Positions 39,515 through 53,368 of a DNA stretch of 64,000 nucleotides are shown here, in pieces. The position numbers and the translations under genes are program-made. The notes beneath the pieces are model-generated. The model was given only the letters and a program-made list of their open reading frames with translations. It was not told the origin of the DNA and searched no databases. The stretch is from Malurus cyaneus samueli (taxonomy: Eukaryota; Chordata; Aves; Passeriformes; Maluridae): the NCBI GenBank assembly GCA_009741485.1, contig CM019215.1:83075564-83139563 (forward strand). Direction: 5' to 3'. Positions within the stretch are counted from its first letter, which is position 1. Each line of letters starts with the position of its first letter.

Positions 39515-40854
39515 AATCACGTTTAGTCTCCCTTTTGCCTCTATTTCGTAGAGAAGGCAGAAGCAGATGGTGACATCTGCTACTGACTTTCACAAGAAAT
39601 CCATGCAATCCCTACTGTAACAGCTGCTTTTCTGCATCTACTCTATAGAGATGTAGTCAGCATCTGCCAATTTCCCTTTCTTGTGTCTGTGGTTGAGGAG
39701 ACTAATTGCTAATCTCCTAAAACACTTCCTGTGCAAGAGAAGCTTGGTCAACCTAAGTTGACCTTTTCCTGGTGCTCTTTTGCTAAGTTTAGGCCTGTGA
39801 AAGACATCAATGTGTTAAAATTTTCATTGCAGAACTACATCTCCTTCATTTAATACAAAATTTCCAAACCCATGAGTATATCTAAATAGAAAAGTCAGCA
39901 GAGTATTGCTTGTGAGTCTCTTACTCCTTGCTGGATGAGACAAATACAGCCTGGCTGGTGTCAACAGGGCTTATTTGCCTTGCATACTGAAAACTTGATG
40001 GCAAGGTACCATGGCCAATGTAAAAGGACTTACTCAGACATTTGTGTGCTACAGAGCAGCCAAGATCATCTCATGCTTTTTAGTTTGCATGTTTCAACAG
40101 AGAAAGCATGCAGTGTCCTGAAGACATGCATTCTTACTGCCTTTTTCTCCCTGCTGCGAGACTGATCCTGCTAAGTGATCCATGCAGGTGTTGCCTTATC
40201 TACACAGACAGTCAAACGTCACTGAGGATAAATGTGGGCATTAGGGGGTCTACTCACACAAATGGATTTGCAGTAATATTCTCTGTAATAATGCAAAATC
40301 ACCAGGTAATAATGTTTGTCTGTTCTACCTAAGTGCATGTTTTTCCCCTTTAAAAAGATCCAGTGATACAAAAAGACTAAATTCAGTTAATTATGACAAT
40401 GTAGAATCTGCTTCTGACCAATTAGTTCCACAATATGTGGAGATTTTTGTCTGGTTCTTGTAAGATTTGCTAATAAACCGTATTAACCTTTTATTTCTAG
40501 TGCCACTTTCTTAGTGCCAGCCAATACTGAGACATGAAGGCAGTGCAACCACACCAAAATGTGAGTGGGTTTCCCTTCATGAGCTTGTGTTTTAAAAGCA
40601 GTGCCAGACATCTCAAAAAAAACCTGAAGGGTGAGACCATTTCTGCATGCCCTTAGTTTTGAGGCATCCAGGTAATCCAGGTCAGTGCCATGGAACTTGT
40701 CATGTATGAGAATAAATCAATCATGCACATGGACTGAATCAGGATATAAAAAGATTTTTTTCTAAAGTGAGTCATTGATGAAGTAAAATGCTGTGTTGAA
40801 CAGCCTGAGTACTGAAATATTTTTGATTCAGTCTTTACAACAATAGTTTGTGGT

Positions 40855-40856
<2 letters not shown>

Positions 40857-40885
<29 letters not shown>
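40857..40885 (+). repeat. Poly-T tract (29 nt)
   Basis: This is the longest uninterrupted homopolymer in the window; the flanks are not recognised. Confidence 0.95.
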
Positions 40886-43792
40886 GTACAAAAACTAAGT
40901 AATTTCTTGCCTGTGGGTTTAGATTTTTTTGAACAGCTGCATTCACAATTCAGATCTCTCCTTGAGCAAATTATTATCTTATCAGAAGCATCTTTTCATC
41001 ATTAAATCATATGCTCCCTTGTGGCTTATACTGTGTTGAGAAGAAAGTAGATTACAAGTTTTGCTATCTCCCATGAATGATTTCAACTTTTTTTTTTAAT
41101 GTAAAAAAAAAGGCCAGAGTATCCCCACAATTAAAAAAAATTTCAAAACTATTCCATTTAGAAAATCTTACCAAGTAATTCTTAACATTTCTGAAGTTAT
41201 ATTAACAAATATCAGTGTCACTTTCTTAAACTAAAATTTGATGGCTTTTTTTTTCTCTAATTAAATATCAGCCCAAAACTTTGAAATTAAGTGTTATGGA
41301 ATTTATGAAAGTCAGCAATGGGAAATGGAGTGGCAGAGCATGTATCTCACCTATAGTGTCCTTATATCTTAATTAATATAAACTTGTGTCAGGATTTTTA
41401 GAAATAATGTGGGTTTTGTGCCTATTTCCCTATTTCCCCCTTTGTTACATTTATTTTTCCCATTAAACAAATGTGGCCATTGTGCTCTTGTATATGCATA
41501 AGTGAGAACATGAAGCAAAATGCAAGCAAGATTTGTGAGATTTACACCTTGTGTTTTACAAACCATCTTAAAGTGAATGCAGAGTTTGCAGGTGACAAGA
41601 CCAGAAATGGTTTCAGCCAGAAGTCCATTTATCCAACTTATCCTATTGGTCTTTCTGGAACATTAGGGGAGAGTATAGAGACAGTATGGATCGAGTGTGG
41701 TCATTTCAGACCCCAGTAGCTGCTGGGTGAGAGACCATGCATGAAAGATGCACCCCAGTCCACTGCCTGTCCAGTCCAGGGCTCTGTAGAAATCCAGTCC
41801 TGTGAGATCCTCTCTGAAGAAAACCACTTTACTGGGGAATAACACCTCCTTTGAATGCACAGTTAAGGCATGTTTCAGTGGTACCCAGGGCATAGGACAA
41901 CAGACCATACTGCAGGATACAGTTTGCCCAGATGTGAGGACTCAGCCACAGCCAGCCAGTTCTGTATTTCTTGCTTTTGTCAAGAAATTAATTATGCCCT
42001 TTTTGCTTTCAATTGCATCTACATGATTACTTTGTGCTGTTGTGTTTTGTTAAGTATCACTGTATTCTGAAATAGAGGCAAGAAGGGAAAAAAATCACAC
42101 AAAGAGCAATGGTCACGTCATTATTGTAAGAAATGCTGCCTAAACAAATCTATCTTACGTTGTTTATATACTACAATTAATGAATGGTGTTTTAGACGTT
42201 GCTCCTGCATTAATAATTCCTTAAGCTCCTGAAAACCTGTGTCTTACTATGATTACAATTCTGTCAAATACATACATTTTTCATGTGATGTACTAGTGCA
42301 TTGCTTTGTTTTCTTCCTGCTTTGTAACCCGACATCAGCAGTCCCTGAGACCATGAAGCAAAAACCATTAGAAATTGCTTACACTCATCTTCAGTTTTCT
42401 GGGTATCACTGCAAAGATGTTAAGTATGTTACTGTAGGCCTTATTCCACAACCTTCAAATTTTGGGCATCATCTACCAGATGCAGAAACTTGAAAGACTG
42501 GTCATACTCACAGCTTGTAGGCATGGAGTGAGTGCCAGACTTACCTAGCCCATCTTAGTAATTATCTCGGCAGTGTGCATCTTGTTTTCCCTCAAGTAGC
42601 TCTCCAAAAGGTTCACAATTCCCTTACTTAGTCATGCATAATAAAAAAAAAAGAACACATAAATGCATAAAAGTGCATGTTGTTTCAGAAATTTGTTTGA
42701 AATCAACCCACTGAGATACTTCAGATGTGGGAAACTGAACAGAATAGACTCTAAATTGCAATAAAATAGTTCCACCATTAGTGGTACAAAAAAACCCCTG
42801 CAAAACTAAATGTCAACTGATTATTCCTCAATAAAATTATCAGGATTCTTTAAAAACAAAGAAGTGAGAAATGCAAAATGATTGGATGTCACTTCTGACA
42901 AGATTCATCATGCAGCGGGATTTTACAGTGATTTAGGAAAGTAAGCTGCTCTATCTGAGAGAAGGTTAGTGCGTTTGGTCAGAGCTTAGTTTGAACTTAG
43001 CAACAGTTTTCTTTCTCTGCCTTGATTTCACTAAGTGTTTCACTTATGGTTCCCAGAAATGTGTGTTTAAAAATAAGGGGCAAAACCACGTGGACAAGCA
43101 TTGTATGTGTAGGTAGCATGATTTCAGACCATCACATGCATTATGTACTTCTTGGGGAGGTGCACAAATTTTACATTTATAAGCATATCCTGTAGTCCTT
43201 TGGAAATAGCTGAAAATCCCAACAGCTGGCAGACTGCTGATTTGTGCCAGTATTATTCATCTAATTGCAAGTATTTTTTAACAGATTTTAACCTCTGTTA
43301 CATGGAATTATAGCAGTGAATATATATAGTGTCAGCTACATGTGTTTCCCACACTGTTGATGTTTGCACACCTTGCCAACTGTGTTAAAATATTTCCTTT
43401 TCAAGGATTTGCCTTTCTTATACTCTTAAAATTTAATTGTGTTCTACTTAATTATTAGGCAATGATTGGCAAATGAAAGCTATGGCCCAAAGCATTGTAA
43501 TTAAACCAGATACCCCATGCTATTTAGATGTTGCAATATCAGTTGCATATTTTGATCTGTGTTGTATCTCACCCCTGTAGAATGATAGCTGTTAAGACAA
43601 AGACTTAGCAGGTTTCCCATGAAACCCTTCAGGGTTGCTCTTTGATACAGGAAAACAAATGAAACCCAAGCCAAGAGAGAGAATACAATATCATGTTTTC
43701 TCTACTTTCTCTGAAAGTTTTGCCCTAGGACATGTGAGTTTGAGAGTCACTGCTATGGAAATGTTGCTGGAATACTGATGGATTTCCATTTT

Positions 43793-43814
43793 TGAAGTCA
43801 AGGCCTTGACTTCA
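43793..43814. repeat. Perfect 22-bp palindrome
   Basis: Half-site TGAAGTCAAGG is followed immediately by its exact reverse complement, with no spacer. The next flanking pair does not match, so the palindrome is exactly 22 bp. Confidence 0.9.
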
Positions 43815-45317
43815 TGACATTATATGTGAATAGATTTATAAGTAGTAAAGCAACTCAGACCTTCAGTTTGCATCCTTTTTTTTTCCCTCATTTATATTAC
43901 AATCCTTACATTAGAAGAGATTTAAAGTGATTATTCATTGCGTCAATACCCGTCAATAGGTGGATTGAGAATATTTGCCAAAACTTTACAAAATCCTGTA
44001 GTAATCCCAGGTGTAGGCACTGCAAATCTGGAAAAATCTAGAGCTCATTTTGGATTTAAGACAAATCCAGATGACATGAGAAAAACATCAGTAACACTGA
44101 GAAATATTTTATGTTATCTTTAAAAAATTTTGAAACACTTGCTTTTTCAAGTTGTAAATCTTCTTTGTGCTTTCTTGCTGACACCTTTGCCTTCTGAGCC
44201 CCACCTCATGCCCATATCCTGAGTCATTGGTAGGCATGTGTGCATCCATTAGGGATCCTTGTGTTGTGTCGTACACTCTGTGCTCTCACACTGAGTTTCT
44301 ATTTGCTGCAGACTGTAAAAACAACCACCAAGGTCTTTTGCTACCATTATTGCACTTCTTCAAGATAATGGAGACATTGTGCACCTCCCAAGGCCAGGAA
44401 AAGTTCTTCAGCTTCCCAAATTTTATTTAACTCTTGAAAATGGAGTAAATTGGAAATTATCCATGGTATAAAGATTTGTCGGTCTAGGATGGCATCAATA
44501 TTATACTTCATTTTAAACATTCATATTGAAGTGCCATTGAATGTAAAGTCAATCCTGTGACCATAACAAGCATCAAACAAATACTCCTTTTTTATTCCCA
44601 TACTCTTTGTTTTCATAAGTATTGCATGTATCTGCCATTGAAAATCAGTCCAATAGTTGCTAATTTTGACATATACTTTTCACCAGGGATGTTCCTTCCT
44701 CTTCTCAAATCCTGACCCTTTAGGGAAAATGGGGGAATGGGACAGACTTAAGTGGGTAGTGTGACTTGGGCTTGTGCTCCATTGGGGTAAGGCATCTGCA
44801 ATTCGTGTGTTATGGACAAAGCTCTCCCCTCTGTATGGAATAAAACTAGGAATTGGATGTGCTCTCCTTTTTTGAGGGCTGCTCTGTGCCCTGGGCCATA
44901 ACCTGCCCATATGTGTCGTAGCTTCCAGGTAGTGATTTGAATCATCTGAATTTTGGTGACAATTATATGTGTGGTTTGAGATTTGCACAAAAGTAAGTTA
45001 GAAAAAAGAGTGTAACACATATATCATTGTTTTATTTTTGGCGTATTTCGTGGTCCCTGCAGATCTTGCAATATTTACAGAAAAACAGAGCAAGATTGTT
45101 GTAACAGTAGCTAGGCTGGGAACTTGAAAGTTTTAACTTTATGTAACAACAGCAGGCAAATGCTACCTTTGCTACCTAGTTCTGAAAATGCTGGTGCCAC
45201 TAAAGAACTGGCAACTGTTTTTGTCGTGCTGGTAAATCCAAGATCTACTGCCAAAATGGTGTCAGAAAAGTAGCCAGTGAATAACAGGTCATTATTACAT
45301 TTTTGCTATGTCTCATG

Positions 45318-45345
45318 ATGATGCTTTTCTTGAGAAAAGCATCAT
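45318..45345. repeat. Inverted repeat, 13-bp arms, 2-nt loop
   Basis: ATGATGCTTTTCT at 45318-45330 and its exact complement AGAAAAGCATCAT at 45333-45345 are separated by TG. Confidence 0.9.
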
Positions 45346-46389
45346 GGTCTTAAATTGCACTTAAAGAGGCTCTTTGTTTTGAAATCATGGGATGAAGCAA
45401 TTCTGGGTTTGATTTCATTAATGTGCTGCAGTTATTGCACAACCCTGGTCTACTTGGAAGTCAGTTAAGTGTCTCCTGTCACTTTGGTTCTTCAGGTTCG
45501 TTGTGGGTTTGGTGGTGTGGTGACATCATGGGGTTTGCTGTCACATTTATAGACAGTGTTAACCAGGCATCAACACCCATGAAGGAACCCACAGAGTCAT
45601 CAGGGAATGTTCATTCATTTTTTCCAAAATTATGCATGTGTGTGAGTATGTGGATTATGCTTGAAGGTGGCTGCCTGTACGTGAAAGTCTGATGAAAGAA
45701 TTAGTGTGTTCATTAGAACTTTTTGTAAATGAATAAATCACAGTTGTCTGAAGTGGTAATGTACGTGAGAATTCAGTCAAACTCAATGTTGTTTCTACTG
45801 GTTAAAATCAGATAGTTTAATATTTAATACAAAGGGCTTCTAATGGAGTAAAAAAAAACTGAAAGATTTTACACCTTTTAAAATATGCTTTTCCTTGAGA
45901 CTACTAAAATGCAAAAAATAAGAACATTAATCCTCAATGGACTAGCAGAAATGCCTCTTATTTTTCAGTAGCCTGTCAGCAAAGAAATACTTCTACAGCC
46001 TCATGATGCAGTAAGTTATTTCTTGATTAAATCTCAGTTGCCTTTATCTGATTTTCAAACCTGCTGTTTGGTGACAAGACCATTCCAATTTTTCAAAGCC
46101 CTGGGAGTCTTACATATTGTAAAGATGCCTCACAGAGAGCTTTCAAGACATAAACATAATATTAATAGTTTAAGAGGGCCTTATAATTCTGTACTTCTAA
46201 AGCAGAACTTCTGCACTATGTGCTGATGTAGATGGCAGCTACTTTGGGATGTTAACTTAGCCTCATTTCCATTTTACTCTACAATAATATTTGTGGGAGA
46301 CACTGCTCAGATTGATATAATTCATTAACAAAATTAAAGAAGAAATTGTGTTTCCTGGACTTGTGATGCTTGAAACATATCTATAACTT

Positions 46390-46420
46390 AAAAAAAAAAA
46401 AAAAAAAACCAAAAAAAAAA
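46390..46420 (+). repeat. Poly-A tract interrupted by CC
   Basis: A19, CC, A10. Same design as the T-GG-T tracts elsewhere but on the opposite strand. Confidence 0.95.
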
Positions 46421-49400
46421 CAACAAGTAAAGCAGCATAAAAATTGTTTGGCTCAGATCTGATTTTTCCTAGGCTCTAACAAGTCTGTTCAGTTTGGCCA
46501 GATAATAATTATTTATCTGCCATAGTGTTACTGAATTACTTCAAGCTGAAAAATGCAAAGTTTTTAAATGTTAATTTAAGTGATTAGGGAACTTCCTCTG
46601 AAAATACTCTGTTAATTATTCTGATCCAATAATCAGGTGTTTGCTTCTTGGTTCAGTTCTTCATTAGGGCAAACAAAGAATTTGGCTCAGGTAACAGCTG
46701 TGGTTCAGTAACCATTTTATGTGGAAATAATCTGTACTGATTTGGTATTAGACTGAAGTAGTTTGGAGATAGCTTGTGTTTCTGCCTAGACCTACATGAT
46801 TTTGTGCCACTGAGAATTTCAAGAAAACGTGGGTTAAAAAAAATAAAGGGGAGTGATATAAAGTCTGAATTTTGAATCTGCATTTTTATAACCTTACCAT
46901 ATAAAATGGCTAAAGAGGATACTTTGTCATGAAACAAACACTGTTTACTGAATTCTATTGAAACTCTTAGGAATAACTAAAATTAACTTCATTTTTGTAA
47001 GCCAGTATGTCTATAGCCCTGGCTACTTTTAAATTCTTCAGCAAATACTTTTGTCATGTTTAAGTTTATTATTTCTGTATAATTACTCAAAATTGGATTG
47101 TTTTTTTTTTCAGGAACTTCGTTTGGCTTGTCTTTAAATAGGCAGATGTGAGATTAGGGGACATAGTGGTTTATTTAGCAACCTCTTCTAGGCTGCACAG
47201 GAAAATTACTAGGAAGCATTTCTTTTTCTGACATGCTAAATTTTGACTAATTTAAAGGAAACCAATGGGTTGAGCATTTAAAGGTTTATTATAATTTTAT
47301 CCATAAGAACTTTCAAAGTGTGGATGAGTATTAATCAATACGTCAGAGCTCAGCTGCATTAGGCATCTGCACAGTTGTGACACTCAGCAGCTCAAGAGAT
47401 GGTGGTGCAGAGTTTATTCTGTTCCTTTTTCCAGAATGGTGCCATGACCAGTGCTAGTGCTGTGCATGAGCATAGAAAGAACAAAAAACAGAGTGGGCAG
47501 AGCTGTGCCACAGAGGTACAAAAGGACGTGGTGTCCCCTCTTTGTTAGAAAGTCCTTTCTGAAATTGTACCTGAACACCAGTCCTGCATGTTAATGCACA
47601 TCTTTGTTCTTCAGGCTCAGTTCTGCTTGTGTTTGACTCTGTGGGCACATCTGTCTCTGAGGAGGAAAGTCCCTGCTTCGTCAGGGGACTTGGGAAAAAA
47701 ACTTCACGAGAAGATCACTTACCCTTGACCCATTTTTCCTTTAGGTTACTTCCATAGGAGACTAAGTTAAATCTATTGTTCTTGTCTTGCCAGTCCCATG
47801 ACATCAGACACATTTGCAGCTGCTTAAATATTGATTGGAATAGCTCTGGAAAAGATGGGGGCTCCTTCTCAGACGAAATAACATGTATGTCCAAGAAAAT
47901 CATAAATAAGCTGTTGGGGGTTTTTTAGTAGATCTATCTCATATCATAATAATTACCAAAGTGTTTACTCACAGGTGCAAAATACTTAGAGAGTCTCCTT
48001 AATCTCCAATTATTGTTGCCCTCTCATCTTGACCTCTCTTGAAGTGTTTTATAAACAATTTAAAGAATAAATGAAGTATTAGAAACAGTTATTATAGAGC
48101 AGGCAAAGTTATTTGCTTTCTTTGAGTGAAGGGATATAATTTATAAAGGACTGATTACACTCATCTGTTTTCTGGGTAGCCTGTAAGTTTACTTTACCAT
48201 GGCAAGGGAGAATAACAGAGAAATTGTGTCATGGGAGCCAAGTCAGATATTGTAGCAGTAGGAAATCCAATTGCCTTGTTTTACAGCCATTTGTCTTGTC
48301 CGCTGGTTCTGTCAAATGATCATTTGAATCAAAAGCATTTAAAGAGATTTTCTCCCTTTGCAGTAATGAGAACAACAGAGACTTTTGTGCTGCAGGACAT
48401 TCCTACTAGGTTTTTCCTCCCCTAACATGGCTACCTGCCAGTTCTTGTTATTACTGAAAGTTGCTTCATTTAGAGCATTTTATAAAGTGTCTCTGCCCAG
48501 CTTCGTGGCTGTCGCTGAGGTTATGAGTCAAGAAGGTGAGTGGGAGCAGGGACCTTTGATTCAGCAGTGCTTAGCAGCAGAGAAGAACTGAGAATGTGGG
48601 TAGCTTGTTGCTTCAAACCTACTCTTTTTCGAGGTATGGGTTCAAATCAAAAGAAAAATACAGTGGAAAGCATGTTTGATCTCTTTGCCTTACTCATTTT
48701 AGCACATTGCTCCTGTCTTGCTTGCTAACCAGAGGATGGTGTTGAGGTGATTTGACTGCAGCCCACAGAAAGAAGGGCCCTTTCTTGGAGGGAACAGCCC
48801 AAGGTTTTCAGAAGCTCCCTGCAAGCCAATCCAACCTCTGCTGTGCACATCTGTCAAGCAGGGATCAAATGAGATGCAAAGGTCCTGGAATCATCAAAAC
48901 AACAGAGTCTGTTGGCTCCAGCACAGCTGGAACCAGGAAAAAGATGCCTGTTCCTTTTCTCTCACATGGCTTTTTCTGTCTCTTTCCTGATCTCCCTGTG
49001 AGGCAGACAGAGTGGAGGCAGTAGAGCAGCAGGGAATAAGAAAGGGTGACAGTGATTGTCTATTCCACATCAGAGGATGTAGTGGAATCAATTTTGTAGT
49101 GTCCCTTTGCAATCAGAAGAACATTTGTCAACCCTGATGTCTGCCAACCATGGTTCTGCAGCCCCTGGAGAAGCTTATCTTATCAAAGTGCCCTTTTTTT
49201 CTCAAACAAAAAGAAGACACTGTCCTTGCCAAGATCAGTATTTCAGTGGAGGAACAGGGCAGGATGTTGTTGTAGACACATATATAGGATTACATCTTTA
49301 TTTCTAGTGCTTCTGGCAGAAGCAGGGAGGATGAGGGAGAGAGATACATTAATAACAGGTGGCTGTTGTCAGCATGATAAGACTCAAAAATCCTACAGTA

Positions 49401-49443
49401 ACTCTGTACCCTACAGTAATGTTTTTGAAGGCTGAACACCCTT

Positions 49444-49459
49444 AAAAAAAAAAAAAAAA
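49444..49459 (+). repeat. Poly-A tract (16 nt)
   Basis: Sixteen A in unassigned intron sequence. Confidence 0.9.
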
Positions 49460-52400
49460 GCCCTTAGCAGTTTTAAGACACTTCTGAAATACTTCTTAGA
49501 TTTTAGAGTCATCATTTTGAAAGTCAGTAAGTCTGTATGTAAACATTTAATATTTAATCACTGGGAGGGTTGGGGGCCCTTACTCAGAAGAGTTTGAGAG
49601 CTGATTCTTCTGCTGCATCTGGAGCCTAGTGGGGGTGCTCTGGGGAACAAATGTAGGTTTGGCTTTGGCTCAAGGGAGGTCCCCTGTCATGAGATGACAT
49701 ATGAAGGTTATGCATATAAGTACCAAACCCTCACACTCCCATACTGTGCAGCATTTCACAGCCAGGAGATAAACAGACTGTAGCTGTTTTGAAATAACAT
49801 CTATGCTTTTTCTCTTTTATCTCTGTTTGCTGGACTATTAGGTCCATTTTTTTTTTTACTCCTGCCTTGAATCGTCTCCCAAGCGGAATGTGTCCTGTAA
49901 ATTGGTATGATACTTTCTGCCAGGTATCACTTGTACCTAAAATGCTGGGCACTGTAAACTTTATTTTAAAACACTCATGAGTAATTGCCAAAAGGTCGTA
50001 GCTACAGTATCCCAAACAAATGCATGTTATGAATGGTCCTCTTTTTTAGCCTACTTTTCCTTTAAACATGCCTGTTGGGTTTTGAGTACCTGCAGTTAAA
50101 TGGTGTTGCTTTTGGCAGGGCTTGGTGAGCAAATGAGGCATAATCTCTCTGATCTCAGTAGTCTGGTCAGTCAGCCATGACATTCTCAGTGTCTTTTCTT
50201 TCTACACCCTGTCTGAACAGAGCCATAGCCCAGGCAGCTCTCAGTGGGGTTGCCAAAGATTACCATGTGCGGTGAAGCAGCAGATGGCAGGACAGTGGAA
50301 AATATGCAGTCCCAATCCCTGGGTTCATGTGGGGTTCAGGGTTAAATTTCATTGATTTCTCTCTCTGCTCCTCAGGCCCGTCAATAAACTGCTCTTTGAG
50401 AAACGAACTCTTTAGTGTGCTTTGGGAAACTATTTAAAGCTTAATTTTGTCCAGTTTTGGAAGTGTCATCTAGTCTGAAGCAGAAATTCAAGCATTCTGT
50501 GGCTGAAGCAGTTAGAATCTTCCTCACCTTAGTGTGGGCAGAAAAAATGAGGCACATATGAATACATCCTGAAAACTTTGAAAGGAGTGTAAAAGGGGCT
50601 TTTCTAATTTGATTAGCTCATAAATGGTGTAATGACTGAATGAGGGGTGCTTCCACAAACTTAAACTTGTTCCTGTATGTTTTGATAAAGCCCTTTTTTT
50701 CACTTTTGTTTTTTCTTCCCACAGGCTCCCTCTTCCTTACTCCTTGCATGGGATGGAGAGTTCTCACTGAAACAATGTTCATTCTCGGGGCGGGATGGGT
50801 TGAATGGTGGGCAGAGAGCAAGAAAAGCATTCTTTGACAGCAGATTTGCTTTACTTGAAGACTCTTTTGAGTGATCTCGTCCCTCTTTGACTTTTCCAGG
50901 GTACTTCTATCTCATTGTTTCACAAATATCAAGATACTTAACTTTCTCAGATTCTTGTAAAATTTTGGCATTTTATCTCCATTTTAGGGGTGAGAAATTA
51001 AGGCATGAAAAACCAAAAAAAAATCTACATTGCTTGAGTCCATGTTCAGAATAAAACTCTCATCTGTTTCCATCCTAGAGCTGCATATGTATATGCATCA
51101 GTGACTAAATGAGAATCTTGATTTAAGTGACTTTCTGAGCACCCTTTCAGAATTTGCAGAATAACCAGGCTTCTATTCATTTTCCTGTAAAAACATTAAT
51201 CAGACTGAACTGTGAATTTGATATTTCTTTCTCAGAAGTTCTTTACGTCTGGTTGCTTCAGGCTCCATAGGACCCTAGCCTACTTCATTCCTCACAAGAC
51301 AGCAATTTTTGCTTTCAGAGCAAGACTGTTCTCTGGACAGGGGACAATCCTATCAGGAAAAGATTATAGTATGTATAGTATGTAATCTGGAGGTGTTCTG
51401 TAAAACTGCATCGTTGCACATTCAAAAACAGCACTGAAACATGTAATCCTAACTTTTAGTGCTAGAATTTACAGCTTTGTTCAGTTGTACAGAGCGTGTG
51501 TATGTGTATGTGTGTTTTTCTGAGTGCATGCACAGCTACCTATGGGCATATTAAAATGATGTGAAAGGTCCCACTAAAAATACAAAGCCAGGAAATTCAG
51601 AATTGGGCTAACGTTCTGTCCTGGTTTCACCCCATTGTATTCAAGTATTGTAGACATCTCAGAACAGCAGGTGATCTGACTGCCTCTTCTGTTCCTAGAG
51701 GAAGTATAAACTAACTTAAATGGGAAATATCACAAAAACAGGATAACAATGAATTTCAGGAGTCCACAAAGGAAGAAGTGTTCTTAAAAATACTGTTGTT
51801 AAAACAGTAGTGAGCATGACAAGCTGAATGGTGGTAAAGGACATATTATGTAGACATTCTAGTTTTTTGCCATGGAATCACTTTCCAAATGTTTTGTTTC
51901 ATACTTTCTTGCGCAAAACTTTTGTGGTGATTGGGTATGTTAATGGTGATATGTTTAAGTTTGGCCTCTTCTTTGTAAATTTAAGTAATCTGACTTCAGC
52001 GAAACGGCACCAATTTATCTTGCCAGAAAGCTGAGTTCTCTGTGTTTATAAGTGCATATTTATTTTTATTATTAATTACGCTAGAGAAATTCTATTCCCA
52101 CAGAGGAAGAATTCAGAAGAGGCATTCAGTTTCAGTGGCAACATTAGTAAAAAGGAATATTCATTGAGATGTGTGTATATTTTAAAAAACTGTTAGAATT
52201 TTACTCACTGGTTGTGTTCAAATTATTTTCTCATTAAGTAAGCGTCCATTTCTTTTTTTGGTGCCTTATTCATTTAGATTGAAAATTAGCAGCATGCCCA
52301 GGCTTTGTCCCAGAGGGGGGTTTGCTCTCAGCAGTGGTTTTTATGCAACCTCCTGACATACCCTTTCTGCCTGTGGGAGAGCTGCCGCTCTGTCTGGTGG

Positions 52401-53315
52401 CATTTCCAGTTCGGAGCTTGGGCGTGGAAGCCGTAGCACCCTTGCTTAACTTCAGGGTCCTCTGAGAGTGCTCACATCCTGCACTGAAGTAAGGACATGG
52501 CTTTTATGGGAATTTTAAGCAACCAGCAGTAACTACAGCTAGGTGAAATAATGTTTTTATTGGCTTTCTGAATAGAGGAGGTCAACACAGTTAGACCAAA
52601 CATGGCCAAGTCCTTTGGACCAGAAGGGACATGCGGTCTTCGTTGGCTTGCGGTCTTCCTGGTGTGCTGTCATCTTGTCTCTGCCTTTTCACCCTGTTAT
52701 CTTCTTAACCTGTTAGGACTTGGGGGCTTACTATAGAGTGGGGTTCCCCCTGCTCCGATTCCACACAACCAATTGAAGCTGTTTTTGCAGGGGTCTATTG
52801 CTAAAATACTACATTTCAGGGTTGTTGCTTTGGTTTCATCCAAAATAACCAGGGCTATGTTGTTCTGTCTTCAGCAGAACCTCATGTCCCTATGCAGGAG
52901 CTGAGCTTGGGAAATGGGGACAGCAGGGGCAAGCAGAGCAGGCTGAGAGCCCTGGGAGCTGATGTCTTACCCTGGGTTGCACACCAGCCTGACTGCATGC
53001 CACAGCACACACCATGGGGAGGTTTTTTGGCTCTTACATCTGAGCCACACGTTCCCTTGATCAGCCTGAGTCTGGCAGGGTGTCTGGAACTGGAAGATTT
53101 CATCCTTGTAACCGCAGACCTTTGCATGTGCTGATCTGTACATCGACTTGTTGGGATCATCCCTGGTGTTGGGGATGTATTTCTCACCACATCCTAGCTG
53201 AGAATCCAACTATTCATAACATGGAAGATGGAAGGAAATGTAGTGCCTTGCATTTTATCTACCTTGTTCAAGTACCAGAAAAAAAATGTGCCTCCTGTAG
53301 TTGCAGAAGCTAAGT

Positions 53316-53368
53316 TTGGGTTTTTTGGGTTTTTTGTTTTTTTTTTTTTTGGTTTTTTTTTTTTTTTT
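53316..53368 (+). repeat. T/G-rich low-complexity tract
   Basis: TTTGGGTTTTTTGGG followed by long T runs separated by GG. It lies just downstream of a GC-richer islet and creates artefactual Phe-rich frames. Confidence 0.9.

Noticed and set aside
51612..51640. TGTCCTGGTTTCA as the start of an avian LTR
   Set aside because: The similarity to LTR starts stops after about 13 bp and no matching end or target duplication was seen.
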